Source: Phocaeicola plebeius
GTDB taxonomy: Bacteria; Bacteroidota; Bacteroidia; Bacteroidales; Bacteroidaceae
Reading direction: 5' to 3'
DNA: 64,000 nt
Assembly: GCF_003437535.1 (NCBI RefSeq)
Contig: NZ_QSQT01000013.1
Span: 44,693 to 108,692 of the forward strand
The notes beneath the pieces were generated by a model that searched no databases, was not told the origin of the DNA, and saw only the letters and a program-made list of their open reading frames with translations. Position 1 is the first letter of the stretch. Each line of letters opens with the position of its first letter. Position numbers and translations under genes: made by a program. Shown piece by piece: positions 8,601 through 17,298 of the stretch.

Positions 8601-9912
8601 TATTCCTTCTTGCCAGTCGTACCGGATGTTTATTGATAAGGGAAATGTAGATAAGGTAGTATATAATATTTTGTCTAATGCTTTTAAATACACTCCGTCA
8701 AAAGGAAAGATTGAGTTTGTGGTGAATGTAGACGAAGCGGCCGGTAAACTGAAAATGAGTGTGTCTGATACGGGGGTCGGCATTCCTAAAGAAAAACGGG
8801 GAGAATTGTTCAAGCGGTTCATGCAAAGTAATTTCTCTGGTGACAGTGTAGGAGTAGGTCTGCATCTGACACATGAACTGGTCAATGTGCATAAAGGAAC
8901 AATTACGTATGAAGAGAATCCGGGAGGAGGCTCCATCTTTATTGTGACTTTGCCAACGGATAAATCTGTATATGAAGAAAAAGATTTTCTTGTGCCGAAC
9001 AATGTACTTCTGCGTGAAGAAGAGAGGGCCGAAAAGCATTTGGCAGATGTGGTATTGAAAGATGAAGAAGGATTGGAGGAAGTTCTTCCGGTGAATCCGC
9101 TGAATAAATACAAAGTCTTGATTGTGGAGGATGATAATGATGTGCGTGAATTCCTGAAAGAGGAGCTGGGGGTATATTTTGAGGTTGTAGCAGAAGCCGA
9201 CGGAGATGCAGGATTGGAACGTGCGCGTAATTATGATGCGGACTTGATTATCAGTGATGTGGTCATGCCGGGATGTTCAGGTTTTGAACTGACACGGAAA
9301 TTGAAGACTGATTTTAATACCAGTCATATTCCGGTTATTCTGCTGACGGCCATGACTTCTGTAGACAATCATGTGAAAGGAGTGGAATGTGGAGCCGACG
9401 CTTACATCACGAAACCGTTTAGTCCGCGACTGTTGTTGACACGTGCGTTTAAGTTGATAGAACAGCGTGAAAAACTGAAGGAGAAATTCTCGCATGACCC
9501 GAATCAGGTGCGTCCGGCTCTTTGTTCCTCTGATAAGGATAAATTCTTTGTAGAGAAGATGGGGCGCATTATGGAAACGCAACTGGGAAATCCTCAGTTT
9601 ACCGTAGATGAGTTTGCTTCCATGATGGGGGTAGGACGTTCTATCTTTTATCGTAAGGTGCGAGGTGTAACAGGTTATTCTCCAAATGAATACATACGTA
9701 TTATGCGAATGAAAAAAGCGGCAGAACTGCTTTCTTCTCCAGAAAATCTGACGGTGGCCGAGGTTTCGTATCAGGTAGGTATTAATGATCCGTTTTATTT
9801 TAGTAAGTGCTTTAAACTTCAGTTTGGTGTGACTCCTTCCGTCTATCAAAAAGGAGGAAGAGGAGAAAAGGAAAAAGAAGAGGGTGCTGATTCTGAAGTA
9901 AAAGAAGAGTAA
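5602..9912 (+). CDS. hybrid two-component system regulator (periplasmic sensor, kinase, receiver, AraC output)
   Basis: This single 1436-residue protein holds a whole signalling pathway. A signal peptide and a two-propeller Reg_prop sensor region (about 25-760, with repeated W-(I/V)-G-T units) are followed by a Y_Y_Y domain (about 782-845) and one transmembrane helix (about 860-881). Next come HisKA with phospho-acceptor His910 in SHEFRTPLTL, an HATPase domain (about 1010-1125), a receiver with Asp1219 and Lys1271, and an AraC-type DNA-binding domain (about 1320-1422). Such proteins sense an oligosaccharide in the periplasm and activate the adjacent polysaccharide locus. The neighbours imply a rhamnogalacturonan oligosaccharide. 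An AAGGCGG ribosome-binding site precedes the start. Confidence 0.95.
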   Translation: MNRLFFFVFFLIVSCVEGIKASVDVRSTRFTTTSGLGNNSVRYMYQDSKGFIWMGTLNGLSRFDGTSFVTFRPRKGNKPSLPDHRVQEIVEDQNCFLWIKTTGELVGCYDLKKDCFVDFTGSGEYLRHYWNVYFVNNNEAWVTGEREGCRLIRYQKDRSFTSIAFDTRNGLASNLIRDLRVGAEGWVWIATGKGLYYWDGKKLHAVDKRMEFRKIAVYGQKTYFLANKGGVYTFRNGSLKKEVSIEGDFTYYDNLILGKKWLIFSGTSTWCFDFDTNALTLAEEALQIKRAKVIKDNRGESWVYGNNGVLTWIDSQSGKVTPFLLMPEEKRNYVDRERYYVVHDSRGIIWIGTYGNGLFVYDVANGQMKHIVADSDNTQSQIGSDFLQCVIEDHSGNIWVSSEYTGVSRLEVLNEGTLRIFPAGEGKFNRSNTVRTLHRRSSGDIILGTRDGKMYAYDSHLNNKKEETAYGSNIYAVVEDMDGVQWYASRTKGLIVGNHVYTHNPSDSSSLGSNQVFCLLKDSKNRIWVGTFEGGLDLAIPGKTGYSFRHFLTSTYGQRQVRVIFEDNNRWIWVGTSEGVYVFHPDKLLKDPSAYYSYTFDNGMLRSNEIRSIASDGKGHILVAESGAGFSVCSLPKNGDYSQLKFEHFGPEDGLVNGMVQTFVPDMNGKIWITTEFGVSCFDTLRKTFENYFFSTNMLGNVYAENCGLSLDDGRIAFGTNYGLTVIDPRRVKHPESKTKVTFTDLRLNGISVSPDEPDSPLDMSLAYASEVNLQYYQSSFVVEFSTFDYSGAGGSKFSYKLENYDKGWSVPSSLNFAAYKNLSPGTYYLHVKASDASGLWGAEESVLKIVVNPPFWKTPWAYILYVIVIAVLLYIVFRIIRNMNTLRNKIKVEEQLTEYKLVFFTNISHEFRTPLTLIQGALEKIHRLKVPKEMAYSLKIMDKSTERMLRLINQLLEFRKMQNNKLALSLEETDVIAFLYEIYLSFKDAAESKNMEFRFIPSCQSYRMFIDKGNVDKVVYNILSNAFKYTPSKGKIEFVVNVDEAAGKLKMSVSDTGVGIPKEKRGELFKRFMQSNFSGDSVGVGLHLTHELVNVHKGTITYEENPGGGSIFIVTLPTDKSVYEEKDFLVPNNVLLREEERAEKHLADVVLKDEEGLEEVLPVNPLNKYKVLIVEDDNDVREFLKEELGVYFEVVAEADGDAGLERARNYDADLIISDVVMPGCSGFELTRKLKTDFNTSHIPVILLTAMTSVDNHVKGVECGADAYITKPFSPRLLLTRAFKLIEQREKLKEKFSHDPNQVRPALCSSDKDKFFVEKMGRIMETQLGNPQFTVDEFASMMGVGRSIFYRKVRGVTGYSPNEYIRIMRMKKAAELLSSPENLTVAEVSYQVGINDPFYFSKCFKLQFGVTPSVYQKGGRGEKEKEEGADSEVKEE

Positions 9913-10048
9913 GTTGTATCTCTGATCTTTCTTTGCTATTTAGAAATTGCAAAATTAAAAAATGCATGGTCGATATCGTAAATATTTGATGAAAAATGCC
10001 GGTTCTTCTGCAAAGTTCATGGTTAAAGGCATGTAAAAGTAATAAATA

Positions 10049-10081
10049 TTGAAATTATATAAAGAAAAAGTATTACCTTTG
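10049..10081 (+). promoter_or_regulatory. promoter of the Lrp/AsnC-type gene
   Basis: TACCTTTG at 10074-10081 is a perfect -7 element. A TTG at 10049-10051 gives a 22-bp spacer. The rest of the 9913-10103 spacer holds nothing else that I recognise. Confidence 0.65.
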
Positions 10082-10103
10082 CATGAATACAAAAACATAG
10101 AAG

Positions 10104-10583
10104 ATGGGACATCATCAATTAGACAGTTTAGACGAACAAATTCTGCGTATGATCGCAGGCAATGCACGTATTCCATTCTTGGAAGTGGCACGTGCTTGTA
10201 ATGTATCGGGAGCCGCTATTCATCAGCGAATTCAGAAGTTGACGAACCTGGGAATTCTGAAGGGTTCAGAATTTATCATTGATCCGGAAAAGATAGGTTA
10301 TGAAACCTGTGCTTACATCGGTTTGTATTTGAAGGATCCGGAACAGTTTGACACTGTAACAGAAGCTTTGAAGTTTATTCCGGAAGTCGTGGAATGTCAT
10401 TTTACGACAGGGCAGTATGACATGTTCATCAAGATTTATGCAAAGAACAATCATCACTTGCTGGAAATTATCCACGATAAACTTCAACCGTTGGGCTTGT
10501 CGCGCTCGGAAACAATTATTTCTTTCCGTGAAGCTATCAAGCGCCAGATGCCGATAATGGATCTGGCGAATGATGAAGATTAA
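10104..10583 (+). CDS. Lrp/AsnC family transcriptional regulator
   Basis: This 159-residue protein has an N-terminal winged helix-turn-helix (LDSLDEQILRMIAGNARIPF, then VSGAAIHQRIQKL) and a C-terminal RAM/ligand-binding domain from about residue 65 (YETCAYIGLYL, VVECHFTTGQYDMFIKI). Family members bind amino acids or related effectors and control amino-acid metabolism genes as octamers. The target here is unknown because no metabolic gene is adjacent. It converges on folA with only 11 bp between the two stop codons. Confidence 0.9.
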   Translation: MGHHQLDSLDEQILRMIAGNARIPFLEVARACNVSGAAIHQRIQKLTNLGILKGSEFIIDPEKIGYETCAYIGLYLKDPEQFDTVTEALKFIPEVVECHFTTGQYDMFIKIYAKNNHHLLEIIHDKLQPLGLSRSETIISFREAIKRQMPIMDLANDED

Positions 10584-10594
10584 AATCGCGACGC

Positions 10595-11089
10595 TTATTT
10601 TTGCGTACGTTCGTAATCCACGAAACTATAGGAGTAGAGATGCTTTTCGTCTGTCGGATGGCATTCTCTACTTTTTTCTTTCCATAGCTCTGGACTTACT
10701 TCCGGGAAGAAGGCATCGGCGGGTGCCTGCTCATCGTCTACTTCCGTAAGGTACAGGCGGTCGGCCAATGGGAGTGCTTCCGTGTAAAGAGTAGCTCCCC
10801 CGATGATAAATACCTCTTCGTCTTCTTTGCAGGTATGCAGGGCATCGGCCAGTGTGTGAAAACATTCCGCACCTTCAAAGTGCAGTTCCTGACGGCTGAG
10901 TACCACGTTTCTCCGGTTGGGGAGAGCTCCTTTCGGAAGAGATTCAAACGTGTGGCGTCCCATAATGATGGTATGTCCGGTGGTCAGTGCCTTGAAGCGT
11001 TTTAAGTCGTTGGGCAGCCAGTAGAGCAACTTGTTCTGATAGCCTATTCCTCTTTTCTGGTTGATGGCTGCAATGATGGATAGTGTCAT
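10595..11089 (-). CDS. folA: dihydrofolate reductase
   Basis: The enzyme reduces 7,8-dihydrofolate to tetrahydrofolate with NADPH, regenerating the folate oxidised by thymidylate synthase. The 164-residue length is typical. Visible motifs are the N-terminal SIIAAINQKRGIG, the active-site Asp28 in LPNDLKRFK, IIMGRHTFESLP, and FIIGGATLYTEALP for cofactor binding. It lies 18 bp downstream of thyA on the same strand, so the two partners of the thymidylate cycle are co-transcribed from the promoter at 11924. Confidence 0.95.
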   Translation of the reverse strand: MTLSIIAAINQKRGIGYQNKLLYWLPNDLKRFKALTTGHTIIMGRHTFESLPKGALPNRRNVVLSRQELHFEGAECFHTLADALHTCKEDEEVFIIGGATLYTEALPLADRLYLTEVDDEQAPADAFFPEVSPELWKEKSRECHPTDEKHLYSYSFVDYERTQK

Positions 11090-11107
11090 GTCTGAGGGTT
11101 TTAATGT

Positions 11108-11902
11108 TTATACAGATACTTTTCCGGCAATGTGAGGCCAGGGGTCATAATTCTCTAACTGAAAATCTTCATAGTGGAAGCTGAAAATATCTTTCACGTC
11201 CGGATTGATTTTCATGGTAGGCAGGGGGCGCGGGGTACGGGTAAGCTGCAGGTCTACCTGTTCCAGGTGATTCAGGTAAATATGGGCATCACCGAGGGTA
11301 TGAATGAAGTCGCCCGCTTTCAAGCCGGTAACCTGTGCCATCATCTGCAGCAGCAGGGCATACGATGCGATATTAAAAGGTACTCCCAAAAAGGTATCGG
11401 CACTGCGTTGGTACATTTGCAGGCTGAGGCGGCCGTTGGCTACATAAAACTGAAAGAATGCATGACAGGGCGGAAGATTCATGTTGTTCAGGTCGCCCAC
11501 GTTCCATGCACTGACAATGATGCGTCGTGAGTCGGGATTATGCTTGATGGTTTCCACGGCTTCCGAAATCTGGTCGATGAACTTGCCATCATAACCTGGC
11601 CATGAACGCCACTGGTAACCGTAGATGTGTCCTAAATCGCCGTTTTCATCTGCCCATTCGTTCCAGATTCTGACCCCGTTTTCTTGCAGATATTTCACGT
11701 TGGTATCTCCTTGTAAGAACCAGAGCAGTTCATGGATGATGGATTTCAAGTGAAGTTTCTTGGTCGTGACAAGCGGGAAGCCCTCTTCCAGGTTGAAGCG
11801 CATCTGATGTCCGAACACGCTGATGGTGCCCGTTCCGGTACGGTCTTCTTTTCGTACTCCTTCCGTACGGATGCGGTGCAACAAATCGAGATATTGTTTC
11901 AT
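11108..11902 (-). CDS. thyA: thymidylate synthase
   Basis: The enzyme methylates dUMP to dTMP with methylenetetrahydrofolate. The protein from MKQYLDLL is 264 residues, the same length as E. coli ThyA, with the nucleophile Cys146 in [11 protein letters not shown]. Other conserved blocks are [26 protein letters not shown] and [10 protein letters not shown]. The longer frame starts at 11926, inside the -7 box CAAAGGTA (minus strand TACCTTTG) at 11924-11931. That start would not be on the transcript, so 11902 is used. Confidence 0.96.
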   Translation of the reverse strand: MKQYLDLLHRIRTEGVRKEDRTGTGTISVFGHQMRFNLEEGFPLVTTKKLHLKSIIHELLWFLQGDTNVKYLQENGVRIWNEWADENGDLGHIYGYQWRSWPGYDGKFIDQISEAVETIKHNPDSRRIIVSAWNVGDLNNMNLPPCHAFFQFYVANGRLSLQMYQRSADTFLGVPFNIASYALLLQMMAQVTGLKAGDFIHTLGDAHIYLNHLEQVDLQLTRTPRPLPTMKINPDVKDIFSFHYEDFQLENYDPWPHIAGKVSV

Positions 11903-11923
11903 GATTGGATTTTTTTGTTTGTG

Positions 11924-11931
11924 CAAAGGTA
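11924..11931 (-). promoter_or_regulatory. -7 box of the thyA-folA operon
   Basis: The minus strand reads TACCTTTG, an exact match. It sits back to back with the plus-strand box at 11945 that drives the rRNA methylase gene. Confidence 0.75.
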
Positions 11932-11944
11932 GCTAATTTTTTTG

Positions 11945-11952
11945 TATTTTTG
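11945..11952 (+). promoter_or_regulatory. -7 box of the RsmF-like gene
   Basis: TATTTTTG is an exact match 25 bp before the start codon. A TTTG at 11918-11921 gives a 23-bp spacer, slightly long. Confidence 0.65.
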
Positions 11953-11976
11953 CCGCCGTAATCAATTGCTGGAAAC

Positions 11977-13389
11977 ATGAATTTACCTTCTGATTTTATC
12001 CTCCGTACGCGTGAGTTGCTGGGAGATGTGGAGTTTGCTGCTTTGACCGAAGCATTGGAAAAAGATACGCCTGTCAGTATTCGTATGAATACCGATAAAT
12101 GTGGCCTTGTTCCGCTGGAAAGCACCTCTGTGCCCTGGTGTCGCGAAGGATATTACCTGTCCGGTCGTCCGTCGTTTACGTTCGACCCCTTGTTTCATGC
12201 GGGCTGTTATTATGTGCAGGAAGCTTCGTCCATGTTCCTGGAACAGGCGTTACGTCAGTATGTGCACGAGCCGGTCACGATGCTCGATTTGTGCGCGGCT
12301 CCGGGAGGGAAATCTACCTTGGCCCGTAGCGTACTTCCGGAAGGCAGCTTGCTGGTGGCCAATGAGGTGATGCGCAACCGTTCGCAGGTGCTGGCTGAGA
12401 ATCTGATAAAATGGGGAAATCCGGGGGTGATTGTAACCAATAATGATCCGGCTGATTTTACAGAATTAGGCCCGCTGTTCGATGTGATTCTGACAGATGT
12501 ACCCTGTTCGGGGGAAGGAATGTTCCGCAAGGATGAAGTGGCCGTGCAGGAATGGAGCATAGAGAATGTGGACACCTGCTGGCAACGGCAGCGCCGTATT
12601 TTGCGGGATATATGGCCTTGCCTGAAGACTGGAGGACTGCTGATTTATAGCACGTGCACATATAATCGGGAGGAAAATGAGGACAATGTGGCATGGATTG
12701 CTCAAGAACTTGGGGCAGAGGTACTTCCTTTGGAGACGCAGCCGGACTGGCGCATTACGGGAAATCTGACCGGTACGGAGTTTCCGGTTTACCGTTTCTT
12801 GCCTCATAAGACTACGGGTGAAGGTCTGTTTCTGGCAGTGCTGCGGAAAACAGCGGATGAGCCCGCGGTGAGTGTGCGGACAAAGACCGGTGGAAAGGCT
12901 TCCAAAAAAGGAAAAGGGGGTAAGGTGGTTGCGCTTCAAGTACCTAAGGAAATGAAAGCCTGGGTGCAGGGAGCCGGAGACTATGTGTTTGAAGTAAATG
13001 ACAGTGAAGCGATGGCCTTTCCTGCTGCCTATAAAGATACGTATGACCTGCTGAAGAGCCAGCTGCGCATACTGCATGCCGGAATTTCTTTGGGAGAATT
13101 GAAGGGAAAGGACTGGCAGCCTTCGCATGCACTGGCTATGAGTACCGTTTTTGAGAGAGATTCGTTCCCGATGGCTGAACTGACTTACTCACAGGCCATT
13201 GCTTATTTGCGGAAAGAAGCGGTCGTGCTTTCACCGGAAGTGCCGAGAGGGTATGTGACACTTACTTATCAAGGTCAGGTATTAGGATTTGCCAAGAATA
13301 TCGGTAACCGGGCCAATAACTTGTACCCGCAGGAGTGGCGAATCCGAAGCGGATATTTGCCGGAAATTATTCCGGATTTATTCGGATAA
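11977..13389 (+). CDS. RsmF-like rRNA cytosine-C5 methyltransferase (NOL1/NOP2/Sun family)
   Basis: This 470-residue SAM-dependent enzyme has the family motifs in order: DLCAAPGGKST for SAM binding (about residue 106), DVPCSGEGMFRKD with Cys177 for product release, and STCTYNREENEDN with the catalytic Cys227. The C-terminal part (about 385-470, GYVTLTYQGQVLGFAKN) resembles the PUA-like RNA-binding tail of RsmF/YebU. The likely reaction is m5C formation in 16S rRNA. A Lys/Gly-rich linker (about 310-325) separates the catalytic and C-terminal parts. The 22-bp repeat array begins two bases after its stop codon. Confidence 0.88.
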   Translation: MNLPSDFILRTRELLGDVEFAALTEALEKDTPVSIRMNTDKCGLVPLESTSVPWCREGYYLSGRPSFTFDPLFHAGCYYVQEASSMFLEQALRQYVHEPVTMLDLCAAPGGKSTLARSVLPEGSLLVANEVMRNRSQVLAENLIKWGNPGVIVTNNDPADFTELGPLFDVILTDVPCSGEGMFRKDEVAVQEWSIENVDTCWQRQRRILRDIWPCLKTGGLLIYSTCTYNREENEDNVAWIAQELGAEVLPLETQPDWRITGNLTGTEFPVYRFLPHKTTGEGLFLAVLRKTADEPAVSVRTKTGGKASKKGKGGKVVALQVPKEMKAWVQGAGDYVFEVNDSEAMAFPAAYKDTYDLLKSQLRILHAGISLGELKGKDWQPSHALAMSTVFERDSFPMAELTYSQAIAYLRKEAVVLSPEVPRGYVTLTYQGQVLGFAKNIGNRANNLYPQEWRIRSGYLPEIIPDLFG

Positions 13390-13390
13390 A

Positions 13391-13538
13391 AAACACCTTT
13401 ACGTTTACGCTAAAACGCAAGTACGTTTCGATTCAAACGCAAGTACGTTTTACTTGAAACGCAAGTGCATTTTAATCAAAACGCAAGTACGTTTTCCTTC
13501 AAACGCAAGTGCGTTTTTCAGGAGGAATTCAAGCGTTT
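13391..13538. repeat. 22-bp-period array of a 16-bp palindrome (array 1)
   Basis: Units start at 13391, 13413, 13435, 13457, 13479, 13501 and 13523, always exactly 22 bp apart. The core is AAACGCAAGTRCGTTT and the 6-bp spacers differ. Units 2-6 are near identical and the first and last are degenerate. Each core is a small inverted repeat (AAACG...CGTTT). The array fills the space between the convergent RsmF-like and TolC genes, where no ordinary terminator is seen. The same core recurs in opposite orientation at 41604-41685. Confidence 0.9.
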
Positions 13539-13579
13539 TGATTAAAAGTATGCAACTTGCTGATATGTAGGATATTATT

Positions 13580-14914
13580 CTATTTCAATGTGAGGGGAAT
13601 TCCTTTATAAAAATCCAGTATTTTGGTACGGAACAGGTAGTCGTACTTAGCTTGTACACAGTCGGACACCGCTTTCATCCAGTTGGTTCGTGCCTCGTTG
13701 TATTCCGTAGCGTTTGCTTTTCCGTACATGTATTTTTCTTTCATCAGCTTGAAAGAGGCTTCTGCTGCTTCATCTGCCACCTGACTGCTCTGGTATTTGC
13801 TTTCTGCATTGACAGCATTGTAGTAGGCTTGCTGGATTTCCTTGTAAAGTTTCTTTTTGGTTTCTTCCAGTTGCCAGTTTAAGGTAGTCTGTTCAAGGCG
13901 TGCCGTACGTACCCGGTTACGTGTGCTTAGTCGGTTGAAGATGGGAATGCTTAACGAGAGGCCTACATACTGGCTGAAATTATCTTTCAACTGAGAGTGG
14001 AAGCTCGGATTTTCTCTTCCCGATACATTATAATAGCTTGTTCCCAGTCCGGCTCCGAAGTTTAGTTGCGGATAATAGGCACTTTGTGCAATGCGGATGC
14101 TGCGTGCAGCTCCTTCCAGGCGGTATTGTGCAGCCTTAATGGACGGTTTGGTCAGTAAGGCCTGACTGTAGATTTCGGCAGGAGGAGTCAGTGTACCGAA
14201 CAACTGCTCAGGCTGGATGTCGGGAGAAACAATCCGGAAATTGTCGGGAGAGGGCAGTTCCAGCAACTGGCTTAAATCGAGCAGAGACAGACGGTAGTCA
14301 TTCTCAGCCTGCACCAGTGACAACTGGTCTTGTGCCACGCGCGACTTGGCTTCATACCATTCCGCTTCAGATGCCTTTCCATTCTTGAAATAGGCTTCCT
14401 TTTGTGCCAGCATTTCCTGACTTAACTCTACCTGCTGCCGGGCTATCTTGACCAGTTCTTCGTTGAACAACACCTGCAGATAGGCAGAGGCTACCTCAAT
14501 GCTGATGTCTTCTTTGGCCTTGTTCAAATCTTCGGTAGCCGCTTTCAGGTTCAGTTTGGAGAGCGCAATGTTGTTGGGTATTTGCATACCGGTGAACAAA
14601 GGTACGCTCGTACTCAGGTTGAGGCCGGTGTTCTGTGTGTTGATACTCTGGTACGTATTGTTGGCCTGCAAGCTTCGTCCGAAGTTGAAAGAGTGAGAGG
14701 CACTACCGTTCAGGTCGGGCAGACGGCTCCATTTGGCGGTGTTCAGTTCCACTTCGCTTTTGTCGCGTGCGGCTTCCTGTTGTTTGACGGTCAGGTTATG
14801 AGCAATGGCATAGTCGATGCAGCGAGTCAAGTCCCATGCCTTCTGTGCTTGTGTGCCATTGGCCAACAGCATGCTGATGCTCAGTGCTGTCAGTAATTTG
14901 GTATTGATTTTCAT
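13580..14914 (-). CDS. TolC-family outer-membrane efflux protein
   Basis: This 444-residue protein has a signal peptide (cleavage after NGTQA) and the two OEP repeats of TolC: long heptad-rich helices (for example DLNKAKEDISIEVASAYLQV and ETKKKLYKEIQQAYYNAVNA) with barrel strands between. It would form the outer-membrane channel of a tripartite exporter. It is the last gene of the five-gene minus-strand operon, 3 bp after the adaptor gene, and supplies the exit duct for the MacAB-like complex. Confidence 0.92.
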   Translation of the reverse strand: MKINTKLLTALSISMLLANGTQAQKAWDLTRCIDYAIAHNLTVKQQEAARDKSEVELNTAKWSRLPDLNGSASHSFNFGRSLQANNTYQSINTQNTGLNLSTSVPLFTGMQIPNNIALSKLNLKAATEDLNKAKEDISIEVASAYLQVLFNEELVKIARQQVELSQEMLAQKEAYFKNGKASEAEWYEAKSRVAQDQLSLVQAENDYRLSLLDLSQLLELPSPDNFRIVSPDIQPEQLFGTLTPPAEIYSQALLTKPSIKAAQYRLEGAARSIRIAQSAYYPQLNFGAGLGTSYYNVSGRENPSFHSQLKDNFSQYVGLSLSIPIFNRLSTRNRVRTARLEQTTLNWQLEETKKKLYKEIQQAYYNAVNAESKYQSSQVADEAAEASFKLMKEKYMYGKANATEYNEARTNWMKAVSDCVQAKYDYLFRTKILDFYKGIPLTLK

Positions 14915-14917
14915 GGC

Positions 14918-16015
14918 TTACATTTCTTTTTTAAGTCCGCGAATCGATTCGTTGGCTTTCAGCCCGCTTTTAATCTCGATGTTCACTCCGTCGCTGATAC
15001 CGGTCTGTACCTGACGGCGGGTAAACTTCTGTGTCGGTACGCTGTCTGTCAGTACATATACGAAAGTGGAGTCACCGCTGAACTCAATGGCACTTTCCGG
15101 TACGGTCAGGGCATTGTTGGCCCGCTGGAGTTCGATTTCCGCATTGGCACTGTAGCCGGAGCGGATGGTGATGCTGTCGGGCACCGTGATGGCAGCCTTG
15201 ATTTCGAACTGGTTGGCCCCGTTATTTTCTACGCTTTTAGGAGAGATGTATTCCAGTACGGCATCGAATTTCATGTCCTGTAAGGCTCCCAATGTGATTT
15301 TTACAGGAGTTCCTTCGTGAATACGTCCCACTTCTGTTTCGTCCACGTTACCTCTGAAGATAAGGTCGCTCATATCGGCCACGGTGGCGATGGTGGTACC
15401 GTCGTTGAATGTATTGCTCATGATGACCGAGTTACCTACCTTGATGGGGACATCCAGAATCAGTCCGTCAATCGTAGAACGAATCAGCGTGCTGCTGAAG
15501 GAGGCACTGCTTTTGGTGATACCTTCTTTCACGATTTCCAGGTTGTCTTTGGCAGCCTGGAGTTCTTCTCTGGCTTGTTTGGCTGCTAATAGAGTCTTTT
15601 CGTACTCCTCGCTGCTCACCAGTTTGCTCTGGTAAAGCTTCTCCATACGTTCCAGGTCGGTTTCTGCCTGACGGCCGTTGATTTCAGCCAAACGTACACG
15701 ACTTTCGGCAGAGTTGAGCGAGCCTAATTCGGGGATTACCTTGACTTTGGCAATGATTTCTCCTTTTTTCACCGTTTCTCCGGCCTCCTTGTAGACTTCG
15801 GATATGATACCGGAAATCTGCGGCTTGATTTGCACCTCATCGCGTGGCTCAATTTTTCCGGTAGCCACGGTGATTTGTGCCAAATCGGTGGTTTTGGTGT
15901 GGAGAATATCGTAGGCCGTATCTTTCGGCTGCGACTTCTGATAAAGGAATACAAATGTGCCGATAAAGATGAGCGCAATCAGCACCAGCGAAATAATCTT
16001 GATGTACTTTTTCAT
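14918..16015 (-). CDS. MacA-like periplasmic adaptor (membrane fusion) protein
   Basis: This 365-residue protein has one N-terminal membrane helix (about 6-25) followed by a lipoyl-like half motif (VATGKIEPRDEVQIKPQISG), a coiled-coil hairpin (about 100-165), the second lipoyl half (IDGLILDVPIKVGNSV), beta-barrel and membrane-proximal domains. It joins the inner-membrane permeases to the TolC channel. Its place between the permease and tolC genes supports this. The exported substrate is unknown. Confidence 0.9.
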   Translation of the reverse strand: MKKYIKIISLVLIALIFIGTFVFLYQKSQPKDTAYDILHTKTTDLAQITVATGKIEPRDEVQIKPQISGIISEVYKEAGETVKKGEIIAKVKVIPELGSLNSAESRVRLAEINGRQAETDLERMEKLYQSKLVSSEEYEKTLLAAKQAREELQAAKDNLEIVKEGITKSSASFSSTLIRSTIDGLILDVPIKVGNSVIMSNTFNDGTTIATVADMSDLIFRGNVDETEVGRIHEGTPVKITLGALQDMKFDAVLEYISPKSVENNGANQFEIKAAITVPDSITIRSGYSANAEIELQRANNALTVPESAIEFSGDSTFVYVLTDSVPTQKFTRRQVQTGISDGVNIEIKSGLKANESIRGLKKEM

Positions 16016-16051
16016 ATCAACTTTGGTTTTTTGTTTGTCTTGTGGTTTTAT

Positions 16052-17296
16052 TTATTCGTCGCGTATGGCCTCAATGGGTTTGATGCTCATGGCCCGGTAG
16101 GCAGGAGCCAGTCCGGCTAACAGTCCTAAAATCAGGAGGAGAGCACAAGCACCGATTGCCTGCCAGAAACTGATTTGAAATTCGGTGGGAGAGGTCGGGG
16201 TGGAGGTCCCCATTTCTGTCAGGTTCAACAGGAAGACGGCAAAGGAAATGCCGGCCATACCTGCCAGGATGGTCAGTACCATACTCTCGGAAAGAATCTG
16301 CGACAGAATGTCGTTCGGGCGTGCCCCGATGGCACGACGTATACCGATTTCGGTGGTTCGTTCCTTAACCGTAACCATCATGATGTTGCTTACACCGATG
16401 GCTCCTGCCAGCAGGGTGCCGAGACCGACCATCCATCCCAAAATCCGGATGCCGGAAAACAGGTTGTCTACCATGCTGAACATGGCTTCAGCGTTGACTA
16501 AAATAACGGCCTGCCCGTCGTCCGGATGAATCAGGTGTGCTTTTTTGACCACTTGCTCTACCTTTTTCTCTACTTCACCGATGGAGTATCCTTTGCGGGC
16601 CGTATAGCAGAGCAGCTGCACGTTCTGTCCGAAGTTGTAGTTCTGCTGCATGGTGGAAAACGGGATGATGACCGACGTTTCGGACTGTCCTTGTATGGAA
16701 ATGTTTCCTACCGCCATGCTTACTCCGATTACCCGGTAATAGATGCCATTGACTTCAATGAACTTTCCGCAAGGGTCTTCCCCTCCCGGAAACAAGGTCT
16801 CGTAAATACGCTTTCCAATCACACAGACTTTCCGCTGGTCGCGTATGTCAATGTCATTGATGAACCGTCCGAACACGATATTCGGTTCTTCTATTTTCTG
16901 GTATTCCGGATAAAGTCCTTTCAGCGTACCTGAGATTTTATTTTCATTATAAATGGCATTGATGCCCCATTTGGCCAGTGTGGCAGTCACGGTTTCCAGT
17001 TCGCTGACCTGTTTTCTCACACGTTCCACATCCTTGTTTTCCAAGTCCCAGTATCTGCCTTGCTGAAAACCTTTGTAGGCCTTGCTCGTCTTGTTTGTGC
17101 CTAAAAAGCCGGAATTGGTGGCAAAGCCTTCAAACTGGCGCGAAAGCATTTGTTGTAGCCCTTTGGCACCTTCCATCAGGGAAATCAGCATGAATATTCC
17201 CCAGAAAATACCGAAGGCAGTCAGGAAGCTTCTGGTTTTGTTGCGGGTGATAGTGAGAAGAATCTCTTCCCATGTATCTAAATCAAATCGTCTCAT
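16052..17296 (-). CDS. MacB-like ABC transporter permease
   Basis: This 414-residue permease has the MacB/FtsX topology: an N-terminal membrane helix (about 19-42), a large periplasmic domain (about 45-280), and three C-terminal helices. The coupling motif ERTTEIGIRRAIGARPNDIL precedes the second helix. It lacks an ATPase domain, which the separate gene at 18560 supplies. It starts 2 bp after the preceding permease gene. The two paralogous permeases probably form a heterodimer. Confidence 0.92.
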   Translation of the reverse strand: MRRFDLDTWEEILLTITRNKTRSFLTAFGIFWGIFMLISLMEGAKGLQQMLSRQFEGFATNSGFLGTNKTSKAYKGFQQGRYWDLENKDVERVRKQVSELETVTATLAKWGINAIYNENKISGTLKGLYPEYQKIEEPNIVFGRFINDIDIRDQRKVCVIGKRIYETLFPGGEDPCGKFIEVNGIYYRVIGVSMAVGNISIQGQSETSVIIPFSTMQQNYNFGQNVQLLCYTARKGYSIGEVEKKVEQVVKKAHLIHPDDGQAVILVNAEAMFSMVDNLFSGIRILGWMVGLGTLLAGAIGVSNIMMVTVKERTTEIGIRRAIGARPNDILSQILSESMVLTILAGMAGISFAVFLLNLTEMGTSTPTSPTEFQISFWQAIGACALLLILGLLAGLAPAYRAMSIKPIEAIRDE

Positions 17297-17298
17297 GG

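Noticed and set aside
9277..9849. 190-residue minus-strand frame opposite the HTCS receiver/AraC region
   Set aside because: It is antisense to the conserved receiver and helix-turn-helix codons, with no own promoter.
13391..13538. Array 1 as a CRISPR array
   Set aside because: Spacers are only 6 bp, the repeat 16 bp, and no cas genes are present. The repeats are palindromic units at a 22-bp period, not a repeat-spacer array.
13289..13570. 93-residue plus-strand frame across array 1
   Set aside because: It overlaps the RsmF-like gene end and its composition comes from the repeat; 22 bp is not a multiple of three, so the translated repeats shift frame.
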